Shown here: positions 37,849-49,640 of the stretch, in pieces
Numbering within the stretch: position 1 is the first letter of the stretch
Layout: every line of letters starts with the position of its first letter
Source: Oxytricha trifallax
Lineage: Eukaryota; Ciliophora; Spirotrichea; Sporadotrichida; Oxytrichidae
DNA: 64,000 nt
Reading direction: 5' to 3'
Assembly (NCBI GenBank): GCA_000711775.1
Contig: ARYC01000218.1
Location: 100,154-164,153 of the forward strand
Translations under genes and position numbers: made by a program
Notes under the pieces: generated by a model
The model's input: only the letters and a program-made list of their open reading frames with translations
Database searches by the model: none
What the model was told of the DNA's origin: nothing

Positions 37849-39100
37849 TAAAACCCAAATTCCCTTAGTATGTTGATTGAGTTTTTATTGGTAAAAGGTG
37901 ATTAAATAAAGTATAATTTATTATAATTTTAATAGAGTTTTTAAAGGGTAAATTAATTTATATAAAAATAAGGGATCTAAAGTTTTAATTAAGTTAACAC
38001 AGATATAAACTTTGTATTTTATCATTCTATGATATTGTAGGATTTCAATTTTTTTGATATTCGTACAATGATAAATTTAAAATCTATTTCTTTGATCTCT
38101 ATTATGTTTATTAATTTTATGTTTATCAATTATATGTTTAATCTTTTGCTTTAATCTCTTTGAAGAAATTAAAAAAGAATTAAAATTAGAAAATGAGGCT
38201 CCAATAATATCTGAATCACTTTTTAATCTTGAGCAATATAAGAATACAAAGTACATAAGTTAAGCCTCATTCTATGATTTTTATTAAAAAGACTAAACAA
38301 ATTAAATAGAGAAAAAATCTGATTTGCATGAATTTAGTAAAAGAATAGAGTATATTTCTATTATTTAAATTGAATTGAACATAGATTCAGGCACACAATA
38401 AGAAGAAAAAATGTATAAAAGGAAAAAAATAAAGATTAGCCAATTCATTTAAGGTCTATTTTATTATGAGTAATAAAACAACTATTTCTTATAATAGTCA
38501 TTTCAATAGTTAATAATATTACTTTCTTTGATTATATTAAGTGCTTTAAGGAACAATAAATACAATTATCATACTTTGTCAATCAGATTACAGTCTTAAA
38601 TTTTTACAATTAACAGTATAGTTTCACATCACGCGTACTTGTATTTAATATTTTTGAAAGAATTGATATAGTTATCAGTTTTTTAGAGCGAGGGTTAATA
38701 TCAAAAGCTTCGAGCTTATTAGATTGATTGTTTCTTAACCTTAGCTATAAACTTCTAAATCATTCTACTTCTTGTACTAGGCCCTCAAAATAATATCTGA
38801 ATTCAAACATACTTTATAATTATTAATTAGCTTGCTATTGCTCTGCATTTTCTTTATATATAATGTAAATCAATCTTTATAAGATGAGTATTCAAGTCAA
38901 TCACTCTCTTCGTGCGATTTACAGTTTTTTTATTATTCCATTTTTTAATGTATATTAGCAATCATGTCATATAAATAGAAATCTTTATAACCTGAGTTAT
39001 TGAACCTTACTTCTCTAGTGTAGAAGTGGTTCCTTAATTTCTCAATGAGTAAGAATGCTATTTTCATTAAAATATGGGGTAATTTAAAGACTTACATATT
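37849..39100. mobile_element. Decayed TBE transposon
   Basis: The left terminus (37849-37905) matches the TBE end at 60617: 'gattgagtttttattgg' and 'taaaagg' versus 'gattgagtttttaattga' and 'taaaagg'. Inside, a plus-strand ORF (about 38160-38470, 'EEIKKELKLENEAPIISESL') sits where the third TBE gene is expected. Convergent to it, minus-strand sequence at about 38650-38945 matches the transposase of the element at 62740 ('VNRTKRVIDL' versus 'VNRIKRVIDF', plus 'NPRS'-type sequence). Many stops and frameshifts. The far end was not found; the kinase gene is missing. Confidence 0.65.
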
Positions 39101-39149
39101 AATATAGATATATTATAGAAAAAGCCTGACTACTTGCTCAAAAATCCTC

Positions 39150-40180
39150 CACCTTGACTCTTTGCTCTGACAATAATTTGTCGATAATATTAATGTAATG
39201 TAAGTTTAAGGTTAAATTATTAACAAATACCTATTTTTTTACTATCCTGAGCATTCAATAAAAGCCATGATCATTGGCATTTTTATTTAATAATAAAATT
39301 AAAATTAATTAATTTAAATAATATATTAAATTCAATCTTGTTCAAGTCCCATAGTGATTAATTTATGTTTTTTATATATAAAGTCCATTTATCTTAGAGT
39401 TGGAAAATTATAAAATTTGCCGACGTATTCAGGCGATTTCATTATTTTAAATAAAATATTAATCTATCAGTTAAGGGAAGTTTAAGATGAAAAATCCCTT
39501 TTAATTATTAAAAATCCTTAAGGATCTTTATTAATCTATATAGAATTTTGAAAGCTATAAAAAAATATATCTAAGACAAATCTTCCGTAAAAATATTATT
39601 ATAGAATGTATTCAGGGTGCTATTTGAATTCTTTAAGGAAAAGTATAAATCTAAAAGGATTTACAGATGATTTTGGAATCATGAATTTAAGTTTAATCAA
39701 TATATAAATTCATGAATTAAATTAAATAATTTGAAAATCCCCAGCATGCGTTAGCAAATTTTAAAATTTGCCGACTCCTATACTCAATAAATATATTAAT
39801 TTTATATTAAGAATTGTAGTTCTATAGATTAAGTTTGACTAATAACAAAGTTTTAAATATATTAGTTTTAATTATAGATTAATGGAAAAATGCAAAAAGT
39901 CATGGTTCTTATTTATTGCTATAATTCTTATCTTACTAATTTTTCATTATCATAAAGAAACTTTTCTTATTATATTAAAAGAATTTTTTTCTAATCAGTA
40001 TTATAGATGATAAAGACATCATGAAGTTCAATAAGGACTTAGTGGTGAATAGGATCATGAATCAAAACTATAAATCAGAAATATAGTAAGATTTTTTATT
40101 TATAATATAATGTTCTTATTCATCATATTTTTGAAATAAAGTGAAATGAAATTATAAATTAATCAAATATATTAAAAAAT
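39150..40180. other. AT-rich spacer, no gene seen
   Basis: About 1 kb without recognisable coding sequence. The last part (40020-40090, 'MKFNKDLVVNRIMNQNYKSE') could be a fragment of an exon but has no context. Confidence 0.35.
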
Positions 40181-40186
40181 GAAAAA

Positions 40187-40491
40187 ATGACTGATCAGAA
40201 ACCTCTGTGTCATTCAACATCAATGTAAGTTACAAAAAAGATATCTAAACATTTTATTTTTATAGGGTTGCACCTGGTAAGACTGAGGGCGTCAACGAAG
40301 AGGGAGTTCAGGAAGCAGTAGAGAGAAGGGCACAAGAGGAGTATAGTGATGAATATTACGAATAGGAGGAGAATGAAGAAGAAGATGAAACGTTTTTTTT
40401 AAGATTGCATTTACTTTTGCTATTATTACTAATTTTTAAGCTTAAATTTGATTTTTAATTTATTTTTTAGATTTTTTCAAATTCTTCATGA
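40187..40491 (+). CDS. Small acidic, probably tail-anchored protein (87 aa)
   Basis: ATG 40187 to TGA 40489-40491 with one 41-nt intron (40225-40265, GTAAGT...TATAG). The first two-thirds is acidic ('NEEGVQEAVERRAQEEYSDE', 'EEDET') and the end is hydrophobic ('LRLHLLLLLLLIFKL'), as in tail-anchored or SERP/small ER proteins ('VAPGKTEGV' near the start). 88 codons exactly after splicing. Function not assigned. Confidence 0.6.
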
Positions 40492-40774
40492 TTATATCTA
40501 ACTCAAACCCATAACTATACCCATATCTTTCTAAAGAATCTTAAAATAAATTATTTCATATTTAAATAATGAAGATGGAGGATGTTAAATGAAGTTCATG
40601 TAAAATTTATTATTAATTAATCTATCATATGAACTCATTACGTGTCCATCATAAGATGGGTTATTTAGACTTTATTTTTTATCTAATCATACTTTATAAT
40701 TTAATATATTTTTCTTCATTTCTCCCTATAAATTATTATTATATTTATAGTCTTTTCGAGGCATACTATTGGAG

Positions 40775-43700
40775 ATGCCAATAACAAATTCTTTTCCTAT
40801 TATATGTTATGAATGGATTAAGTAGGGATTAATTTCAGAAAAAGCCGATGTAAGATCACAGCTTTCAAAAAGAGAGTAAAGTTACTCTCAGTATTAAAGA
40901 TTATTATCGTTAATAAGGTAATAAAAATGTAGCTACCAGAATTTGGAGGGTTTCTTAGGCTATGAATTAAAATTCTGTCTATATTATTTAAATGCTAATA
41001 GACAGGCATATCTCAGTAGTAGGAAATTTATGAAGCCTATTCTACTTATGTGCAATTAAGAATAGGTTTAAGTTGATCACTTAATATTTTCTAAATTCAA
41101 ATCGCTTATAACCCAAACCTCGCAAATTTGTGGATATAATTACTAATATTTAAACTATAAACATCTAAATATATTTTATTAGATCATAATAAATAAGACA
41201 CAAATTATCTATTTATTTATAAAAACTGAAAAATAACTGAAGGAGTTTTGGGGTATTGATTAAAGTAATAAAAATTCTATTAATGTACCTAAATTTGAAA
41301 ATTCATAATCAAAAGACTCCCAGTATTACCTATAAAATTATGAGAGATATCATTCAGCAAATAAATCGCCTTAAAATGTTATCTAGCCAGAGAGGAAAGA
41401 TTTAAATAACTAAGTATTTTCTAAGAACTTTAACTGTTAAGATAATAAGTAAAATGCAGATTTTAAAGAAGATAATGATATTGTGAATGGCAACAAAAAT
41501 TATCAATTAGATGATCATTGTTTCGAAGATGATGCGAATGTGATAAGTAGCAGTTAGAGATATCAACACTAAGACAATTACTATCAAGAATATTGCTAGG
41601 ATATAAATTTATAGAGAGTTTGAATTAAGTATATTTGAGGCAATTATTGCATTTTTAATTATTTGAATGAATTTGTTGAAATAAAAAATTAATTATATTG
41701 ATTCAAATATTCAATTTTAAAAAAAAAACTCAAATTTATAATAAATATTTCAATAAATCTTTTATTCTTTAAATAAGAAGAACATGACAATAGTAAAGAT
41801 TAATATGCTCAAGAAAACATATCAAGGAAGCAAATTATAGAGACTATGATATTTCATGAGAGCAGTAACTTAACTGATGATGTAATAACATAAGTCGTTG
41901 ACTATGATGAAGTTAACTAAGGAGACGCTACAACGACTGTCAATGAATAAAACAAATCAATTAATAAAGTGAATTTAACTCATAACAGGGACAATAACTT
42001 CGAGTCTAAGAACTACTGTGACTCTGAACAACAAGAACAGTAAATATTATATGAAAATTATGGACTCATCTAACCAAATGATTGACATCTAAACACTGCT
42101 TTGGATTAAGCTCATTAGAGAAAAGATTTATTCGATGGTGAAGAAGAAATAAGATCAACTTCTTAACTTTCCCCTGTAAATAATTAAAACAACTTTATAA
42201 TATTTTCTCCAAACATCATTAACTGTGAGAATGATACAATCCCATAGTTCACTTAGACAGGAACTTAGTCAAACTACAAATCTGTAAACCCCCATAGTAA
42301 CTAGACTCATTAAAAAGATTAGTACAGTTTGAATAATCATCATTAGAATGAAGTGTTTTCTTACAGAGAAGTGCTTACTTAGCAAAACACTTGTATCAAA
42401 CCTCAATAAAGCAATTATAATGACAATACTCCAATGAGATAATTCAAAGAACTTATTGAAAACAGTGACACTAAGCTCGATTATTCTCCCATTAATCCGG
42501 TATAAAATGATTTCATAACTTATTAAGGATTCATTAGTAAAGTTGAGCATTCTGATTTTAAGTAGTAAAAGAATATCCTTGAATAAAAACATTCAATAAA
42601 TAATCATAGGAGAAGTTAAAGCTAAATGTCATAAATAACCATTCCTTTTGATAACTTTCAGTTATAAGAAAGTAAAATTGAAATCTCATAGCTAGAGCCT
42701 GTTCAAATATACAATGATTAGAATTTAATTAAAGGCAATTAAAGGATGAATTTGATGACATTTTCACAAATTAATGATTAAAATACTTACTCGTAGAATA
42801 ACGATAGATCATAGTGCAATAATCAATTAAACTAAATTAACTCAACTTTCCATAGTATGTGCTCTGAGTTACCTCACAGTACTTAAAAAATGTTCCTCTC
42901 AATTGAGAATCAAATCAAGGACAGACAATTCCTGAATTAAATTGTTTATGGTACAGATAATTCAGTAGTGAATAAAATAACTATTCCAGAACTAAATCAA
43001 TAGCAAAAGCTATTGATTTAATAGTAGGAGAGTTAATCAAGATAAATTCACTAATAACAGAAGTAAAGTAACTTTTAGATAGACAATGAATAAAACTAAC
43101 TTGCTCTAATTTAGTAGCAATAGTAGATGGATGTTAATTATATCCTTATGCAGTATGAATTAGTTTTGTAGAGAATGGGACAGTAATTCTAATTATGTCT
43201 ACAGAGAAATTAAGAACTTGAAATCTCATTGAAAGATTAATAAGACTTACTTTATCAAAGAAGAGACAATCCTAATGAGATACAAGAAAAGAATAAAAAT
43301 TTAAGATTGTTGTGTCTTGAGAATGATTAATTAAAACAAAATATCAATGAAAATGAATTCTAATATAAACGACTAAAAACAGAAAATGAAGAACTAAAAC
43401 AGGAGAAAAATATTCTGAACTAACAGATAGAATTGCAACTGAATACCCAGATTATGTATGGTAAAAATGAAGATGGTCTCAGAAAGAAAATTGACACTCT
43501 GCACAAACAAATTAAGTAAGGAATTTTTTAGCTTATTATATATTAGTGAATAAGAGAAATTAATGAGATCAAAGGAAGAAGAAATTTTTCAACTTAATTC
43601 AGAGAAAATGAATTTTCTCTGTGAAATAAAAAATTTACAACTTCACGATTAAAATATGAAACATGAAAATTCTATGCTTAATCAGAAGAGGTGTGAGCTT

Positions 43701-45082
43701 GAAGATGCAATCAATGATTTAAAGTCCTAATTGTACACTCTCCAGAACTTATCCAGATCTTAGGAATCTCAAATTGAAATATTAAATAGAGAAAAATAAC
43801 AGTTCTAACATCAATAGAATATTTTCATATCTGATTTAGAAGAGTTGAGAATGCAAAATATCAATGAAAGGTAATTTATGAAGGAAAAAGAAATCTAAAT
43901 ACAATGTAAACTAAACAAATAAGAATTGGATTAGAAAGCTTTAGAGAATGAAAATAAATAACTAAATATATTAGTGGATTAGTTGCATTAAAGCCTAAAT
44001 ACATAAGGAACTTAGATGATCTTAGAAAAAAAGTAATAAGTTCAATTTTAAGAAAGAAAATAAAGCATTTAGACTGATTACATGAAAATGAGATAAGATT
44101 ACATAGATGCTTAAAATACTTCTGCTATTAAATCTAGGGATTAGAGCTCTAATAAGAAAGATCAGTATAATTTGAATGATGAAAAATAACAAGAGGATCA
44201 TCAGGCATGGTGGCCTTAAGGAGTTATAAAAACCAGTTAGCTGCAAGTATAAAGCTAGACTAACCTAAAAAAGCCACCCTAGAATCCAAGTCATGTTTAA
44301 TCTTAAGATTTCTCAGTTTTTAGTAACTCAATATTATAAACAAATAAGAGTTAAGGAGTTTTGAACAGTCAAACGTATAGTTTAAACTAAGATTAAAAGA
44401 AATAGCCAGCAAACCTTAACGCTCAGGTTTCATGGGTATCATAGAATAATAACAAAGAAAATTCTTAACTATTTAAGCAGAGAAACAATTTACATTATAT
44501 TCATAATTAAAATTCATTTTAATTATTTTTATAATTATTTTAAATGCTTCTTAATTGTCTAATGTCTTCTCTTGGAACGATTAAGATTAATAGACACCTT
44601 AAACTTCAAAGAATGACTACACTGATTAAACTTAAAAAAATTAATAGAATTAAAATGCAAGTCTTACTTACAGAGAGGTAAACTCAAAATAGCAGTAAAG
44701 GAATAGCTACTAAGAACTTGAAAATGGCTATTAAACAGTAATATAAAATTAAAAGCTCTAGTAAATTCAGGAATTTAATCAACAGTTGAATATGAAAAAC
44801 AAAAAAGAAAAATTACAGGAATCAAATACTTAACGAGTTACATTTCCATCAAATCAGCAATATTTAGATCATAAAGATGTCATTATAAAACTAGAATAAT
44901 AACTTCAATCCTTTTAATTTGAAAAGCAAAAATTGGAAGTAGAATTTTCTAAAATGCCTACTAAAAGTATTAATACCATTGCCTTGAAGAAAAAGAAGGA
45001 GACTTTGGAATTCGACATTGAGATAAACACTAAAAATATCAATACGGTCAAATAGAAGCTAAGAGACTTAAACGTATTATGA
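40775..45082 (+). CDS. Large Gln/Asn-rich coiled-coil protein
   Basis: Starts 'MPITNSFPIICYEWIKQGLI' and ends 'TVKQKLRDLNVL' with TGA 45080-45082. The middle is Asn/Gln/Ser-rich and disordered (41230-43100). From about 43150 it is coiled coil ('QELEISLKDQQDLLYQRRDN', 'LKTENEELKQEKNILNQQ'). A 31-nt intron at 43516-43546 (GTAAGG...ATTAG) is clear. AT-rich junctions at about 41130-41230, 41620-41770 and 44500-44560 are IESs or introns not fully solved. It directly precedes the kinesin block on the same strand but ends with its own stop, so it is a separate gene. Likely cytoskeletal or centrosomal by composition only. Confidence 0.65.
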
Positions 45083-45151
45083 TTTAATTAGATTTGAATT
45101 TCCATTTGATTTCATTATTGTCAAATTATACATTTGCTTTTATACACAAGC

Positions 45152-48100
45152 TTATAGATTAATGTTTCAAAGAGGATGACACGAATTATCACATTTACGA
45201 TTCTATGGTTAAGAGAATAGCTCTTTCATCATTAAATGGCATAAACGGCACAGTATTTATGTATGGTCAGACTGGTTCAGGTAAGACTTACTCTATGCTT
45301 GGAAGAGAAAGAAAAGAAATCATCCCACTATTTAATCAACAAGAAAACACATCAAACTTACAATAAGCAGCATTATAAAAGAAGCAGTCAAAAAATGGAA
45401 TGATTCATAAAGACAGATAAGATAAGGCTAAAGAGCCTTAAAAATCTAAAAAATCAAATAATTTAAGCATAAGTGCTTTTGATACTAATACTGGAGAAGC
45501 TATAAACATGGAGATGAATTATCTAAGTGGGAGATCTTAAGAAAAGGTTGCTGCAGAAAAATCTAGTGAACAACCTGGAGTACTAATTTATGCGCTTCAA
45601 GATATCTTTAAAGAAATCAATAATGACTAAGACAAAACTTATTTCTTAAGATGCTCATATATTGAAATTTACAATGAGTAAGTTTATGATTTACTTAGAA
45701 CCGAAGACTGTCTACTAAGCGAGCCTTTACATCTCAATGAAGATAAAAACAAAGACTTTTATATTAGAGGAGTGATAGAAGAACCAGTAACTTCAATAGA
45801 TGAAATATTGTACTATCTTAGAAGAGGTGAATTGAATAGACACTATGCAGAAACTAAACTTAACCACAGCAGTAGCAGATCACATACTTTATTTAGACTA
45901 TAGGTATAGAGTATTACAAATAACTTCTTGCAGTAAGAAAATTCATAAGCATTTAATACTTCAATGTCATCCGTTTCCCCATAAAAAGTCATGGCTCCTA
46001 ATAAAGAGTTGAGGAAATATGTTACTTAATCAGTTTTGAATTTTGTTGATTTAGCTGGCTCAGAGCGAGTATCTTCGCATTATGATAATAAAGATCCTGA
46101 TGAGCTTTTTGTAACTAACTTTGGTGACCAAGTTCCAACTATCGATAGCAATTAATAATAAAATGTTATGCAAATATTTATATCTTGAGAAAAAATATTT
46201 TAAAAAGTAAAGAACAGAGTAAATGAAGGGAAAAACATTAATAAAAGTCTTTTCTTTTTAACTCAAGTGATATCAATGAGAGCTGAAGGAAAAGGCCTCC
46301 AGTCTATGCAAATTGATTCCAATTCAAAATCCCCACTTAAATAATCATCATAGTACCAGCACATTCCCTATAGAAACTCTCCTTTAACTAAAATTCTTAG
46401 ATCATCACTTGGAGGAAATTCAAGAACTTGTGTAATTATCTGCGTAACCCCAGCTAAGTCACAAATTGAATAAACCTTGAGTTCACTAAGATTTGGTTAA
46501 AATGCCATGAAAATTGAAAATAAGGTACAAGCCAACATTATTTCTAATAACAATGAGGAAGCTGTAAAAATACTAATAACTGACTATGAAAGAAAGATTA
46601 TAATCTATTTTGTAAATTTAATTTAATATAATAGCTATAAAAGTTTAGAAAAGGCCAAGAAAGATTTACAGAAACAGAGAGAATAAGAGTCAAAGATTAT
46701 TGAACAATTGATAGATGAAAAGAAAAGATTATTTGAAAAATTAACAAATCAAAACATCAAAAAGCTTAATCAAAACATGCAACTTAATATTTTGGAATTA
46801 AAACCCAACAAGCTTTCAGTTTTAATTTATGTGAGTCCTTTATATATATGGGATACTAAGGCTTTATTATAATAATTGCTAATTTCCAATGCATATTTAT
46901 TATAGATATTATTTGTTTGATAATATTTATGCTAATTAATCTTATATAAGATATACTAGTGTCCTCTTTAGGAGAATTGTGTAAATCTTAATTACCCACA
47001 TCTTTATATACTCTAGTAAATTAAATTACTTTATAGAAACTTTAGTCTCTTATCTGAAGTTTTTTCTTTAAGAAATTTCAAAACTTTCATTATAGTATCA
47101 GCATCCTAATATGATTAAGACAAATATAAATGGCAAAAATACCTCCATATTTAACTACGTTACTTTTGTGCTTTTTAATGAAGTTACTGCAAAATGTTAA
47201 TTCATATCTTAAATTTATTTTGACTTAGTTAATAATTGGTATCTAAAAAAATAAATAGATATAATCCTTTAAACAAGAAAAAAAGATAATCCCTGATATT
47301 AAGTTACCAAAATCTCAAAAAATTTCAAATGTAAAAATGCTGATGAGCACTGATGGCTTTGGCTTTAGAATCATACATCAAAATCTGTAAAGAAGAGGAC
47401 ATTAAACCAGAGAAATACCAATTAATTATGAGCAATGTTGGGCTTATCGATATTAATGCTAACTTACTCTAAAAAACTAATTAAGACAATCTATAAAGAG
47501 ATTAATCAACTAATTTAGAAGATCAAAGTTTTAAACTTTATGGAATTCAAAGCTAGCTATAGATTAATAAAGTAATTAACGCTGAGCAGAAAACTTAAAT
47601 CATTTATTAAAAAGAGTAAATCTAATCTTTAGTTGATTGTATTTCTGAGTTGAAGTAAAAAAATCATTAATTAGAAGATCAACTTTCAGAAGCCTCAAAT
47701 TTAATAACAGATAAATTATGTTCACTTACTGTCGACGAAAAGGAATTTTAAATGTTAAAGATGAAGGAATAGTTTTATGAATCTTTTAATAAGTCATATT
47801 TGAAATCACTAGGAACAGATTAAATTCATAACTTGGAAAATCAGTTTAGTTAATATGCAGAGATTTGCAAGAAACACTTAATGAAAAGCAGTTATCGCAG
47901 TAAAATCAAATTAATTTAAGATTAAATTGCGAAACTTAGTTAACAGGAAGAAATGATTAAAAACTAAGATCAATTCAAGGAGTTAGAAGAGGCTCTGGCT
48001 TATATGTAAATGTCTTAAGATCAGAGTGTAATTGAAAAGTCACTGAATATCTTAAGTAATGAAGAAATGTGTGAACATCATAAAAAGACTACTCTGGAAT

Positions 48101-48180
48101 ATAAGGTAAATGAATAATCACTCGAAAAAATTAGGCTTGTTAAACCTGATTGCCTAGATTAAAATTCTGTTAAATTTTGA
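45152..48180 (+). CDS. Kinesin, main block (motor core and tail) of a scrambled gene
   Basis: Begins with the 13-bp pointer TTATAGATTAATG (45152-45164) shared with 55860-55872; the 5' part of the gene is at 54464-55872. Motor motifs in order: '[17 protein letters not shown]' (spanning the join), P-loop 'GQTGSGKT', switch I 'NHSSSRSH', switch II 'DLAGSERV', '[10 protein letters not shown]', and '[20 protein letters not shown]'. Insertions enlarge the motor. A 21-bp IES (46180-46200) removes an in-frame TGA. A 428-nt GT..AG intron or IES (46831-47258) and a 10-bp putative IES (47346-47355) precede a coiled-coil tail ('[19 protein letters not shown]', '[20 protein letters not shown]') ending at TGA 48178-48180. 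Total with the 5' block: 1069 codons, an exact multiple of three. Confidence 0.9.
46180..46200. other. Extremely short IES, 21 bp, pointer AAATATTT
   Basis: AAATATTT at 46172-46179 and 46193-46200. The 21-bp unit contains the only in-frame TGA of the motor; removal gives '[20 protein letters not shown]'. It has no splice sites. Confidence 0.85.
47346..47355. other. Putative 10-bp IES, pointer CTGATG
   Basis: CTGATG at 47340-47345 and 47350-47355, separated by AGCA. Keeping one copy gives '[20 protein letters not shown]' in frame; keeping both breaks the tail frame. It could instead be a 10-bp duplication or a sequencing artefact. Confidence 0.55.
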
Positions 48181-48552
48181 TTTTAAAAAAGTAAAATTAA
48201 AAGAAATCAAAAGTTAAATAATTTAATTTGACTTATCAAATTAAATTTAATGTAGTAGTCAAATCTGTCTTAAAATAACATATAAATATAAAAGATAGAA
48301 TAATTATTGATAAGATATCTTAAAATATTATTTTGCCAATATTTTATCTTTGATTCGAAAAAACTTTCTTATATTTACAATTTTGAAATTATAATTTGAC
48401 AAATATAATATAAACATAAGGAAATAAAATATAACCAATATTTTGAATTGTAATTATAGATAATAAAGTTTACTAAGCTAAAGGAAGTATAAAACTTGTT
48501 TATATTTATTTTACTAAACTCAATTTCATTGTCAATAAATGAACACTCATAT

Positions 48553-49400
48553 ATGAATTAAGTTAGTGAGGAAAATTAGAGAAAGGTCAATGGTATAATT
48601 GAAAGATAAGCTCTAATTAATTAATGCGAACAAAAAATTTAATAACTCACATAAAAGTACAGCAATTTAAACAATAATAAAGGACTCATACAGTAAAATA
48701 TATCTAATAAAAAATCGAGATAGCTCCAGCCTAATTATCAATCACAAAGCTTTAATATCTCTAAAAATAACTCAATATCTTAAACTAGAGTCAAGCAAGA
48801 AAACCTATTGCTTAGAGAGAGTTTTAACACTCAAAGATAGACTATTAGTCTTTCACCTAATATGAAATCTGGAAATTATTGATAAATGTAATTTGAATTA
48901 CATATAGTTTATTATTAAAAATATTATTTTCCAGTGGTGATAAAATTGGAGAACCTGAATAATTAATATACTCTAAATTTACTCATAATTAATTTAGATA
49001 TATAAAATTATCCCATAATTAAAAAGTCCTTTTTATATATTTAAATATTAAAATTATTTATTACAATAATTTTATTTACAGAATAAATTTATTTTTATAA
49101 TATTAAAAATTTTCTACTAGTAAAAAGCAATATTCGAAGATTAAGGATCTCAAAAATTAACACACTTAAGCATCACTTTAAAAATAACAAAAATCTCCAG
49201 AGATTGATAGATCAGATAGTAATTTGCAGCTTAATTAATCTTTTAACAAAGCTATCTTGCAGATCGAAGAAGTAGATTTTAAATTTAAGTCTTAAGATTA
49301 GTTATTCTAAGTGAAGAATCAAAGAAAATGCTCTGATGAGGATATTACTCAATTAATATCCTCAATATTCATAAATAAATTAATAATGAGTATTTATTGA
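48553..49400 (+). CDS. Small Gln/Asn-rich coiled-coil protein, two MDSs
   Basis: First piece 'MNQVSEENQRKVNGIIERQA' through 'RQTISLSPNMKSGNY' (48553-48880). Second piece 'FSTSKKQYSKIKDLKN' through 'NQRKCSDEDITQLISS' (about 49104-49400). Between them is about 220 bp of AT-rich insert, presumably an IES; the pointer was not resolved. If the frame is followed it stops at TGA 49398-49400, but the gene may instead jump at TCA (49358-49360 region) over the TBE relic to the Q-rich frame at 51304. Function unknown. Confidence 0.55.
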
Positions 49401-49640
49401 TATTAATTATTTGTTGGAAATTATATTATATTATAAAACCATTAAAAGTCTAACACAGTCAATTTATTTCCAAAATTGTGTATTATATTACCTCTTAATT
49501 GATTAAATTATAAATTTTTTTTGAATTTGTTGAAAATTAGAAACTATATCCTATTAAGTCGAAGATTTAAATATCTATAACAAATAATGAATAATCAGAA
49601 TTTTAATCAAATTATTTGCTCATAATACTTTTACCGTAAT
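49400..49640. other. AT-rich spacer before TBE relic
   Basis: No coding sequence or recognisable TBE end. The transposase-side terminus expected for the relic that follows was not found here. Confidence 0.35.

Noticed and set aside
41240-41262. TTTTGGGG motif as a TBE terminus
   Set aside because: It lies in the open frame of the Q/N-rich protein (Phe-Trp-Gly codons) and no subterminal TBE sequence accompanies it.
45088-45151. Continuous fusion of the Q/N-rich coiled-coil gene with the kinesin motor
   Set aside because: The upstream frame ends at TGA 45080-45082, and the motor's true upstream partner carries the shared 13-bp pointer at 55860-55872.
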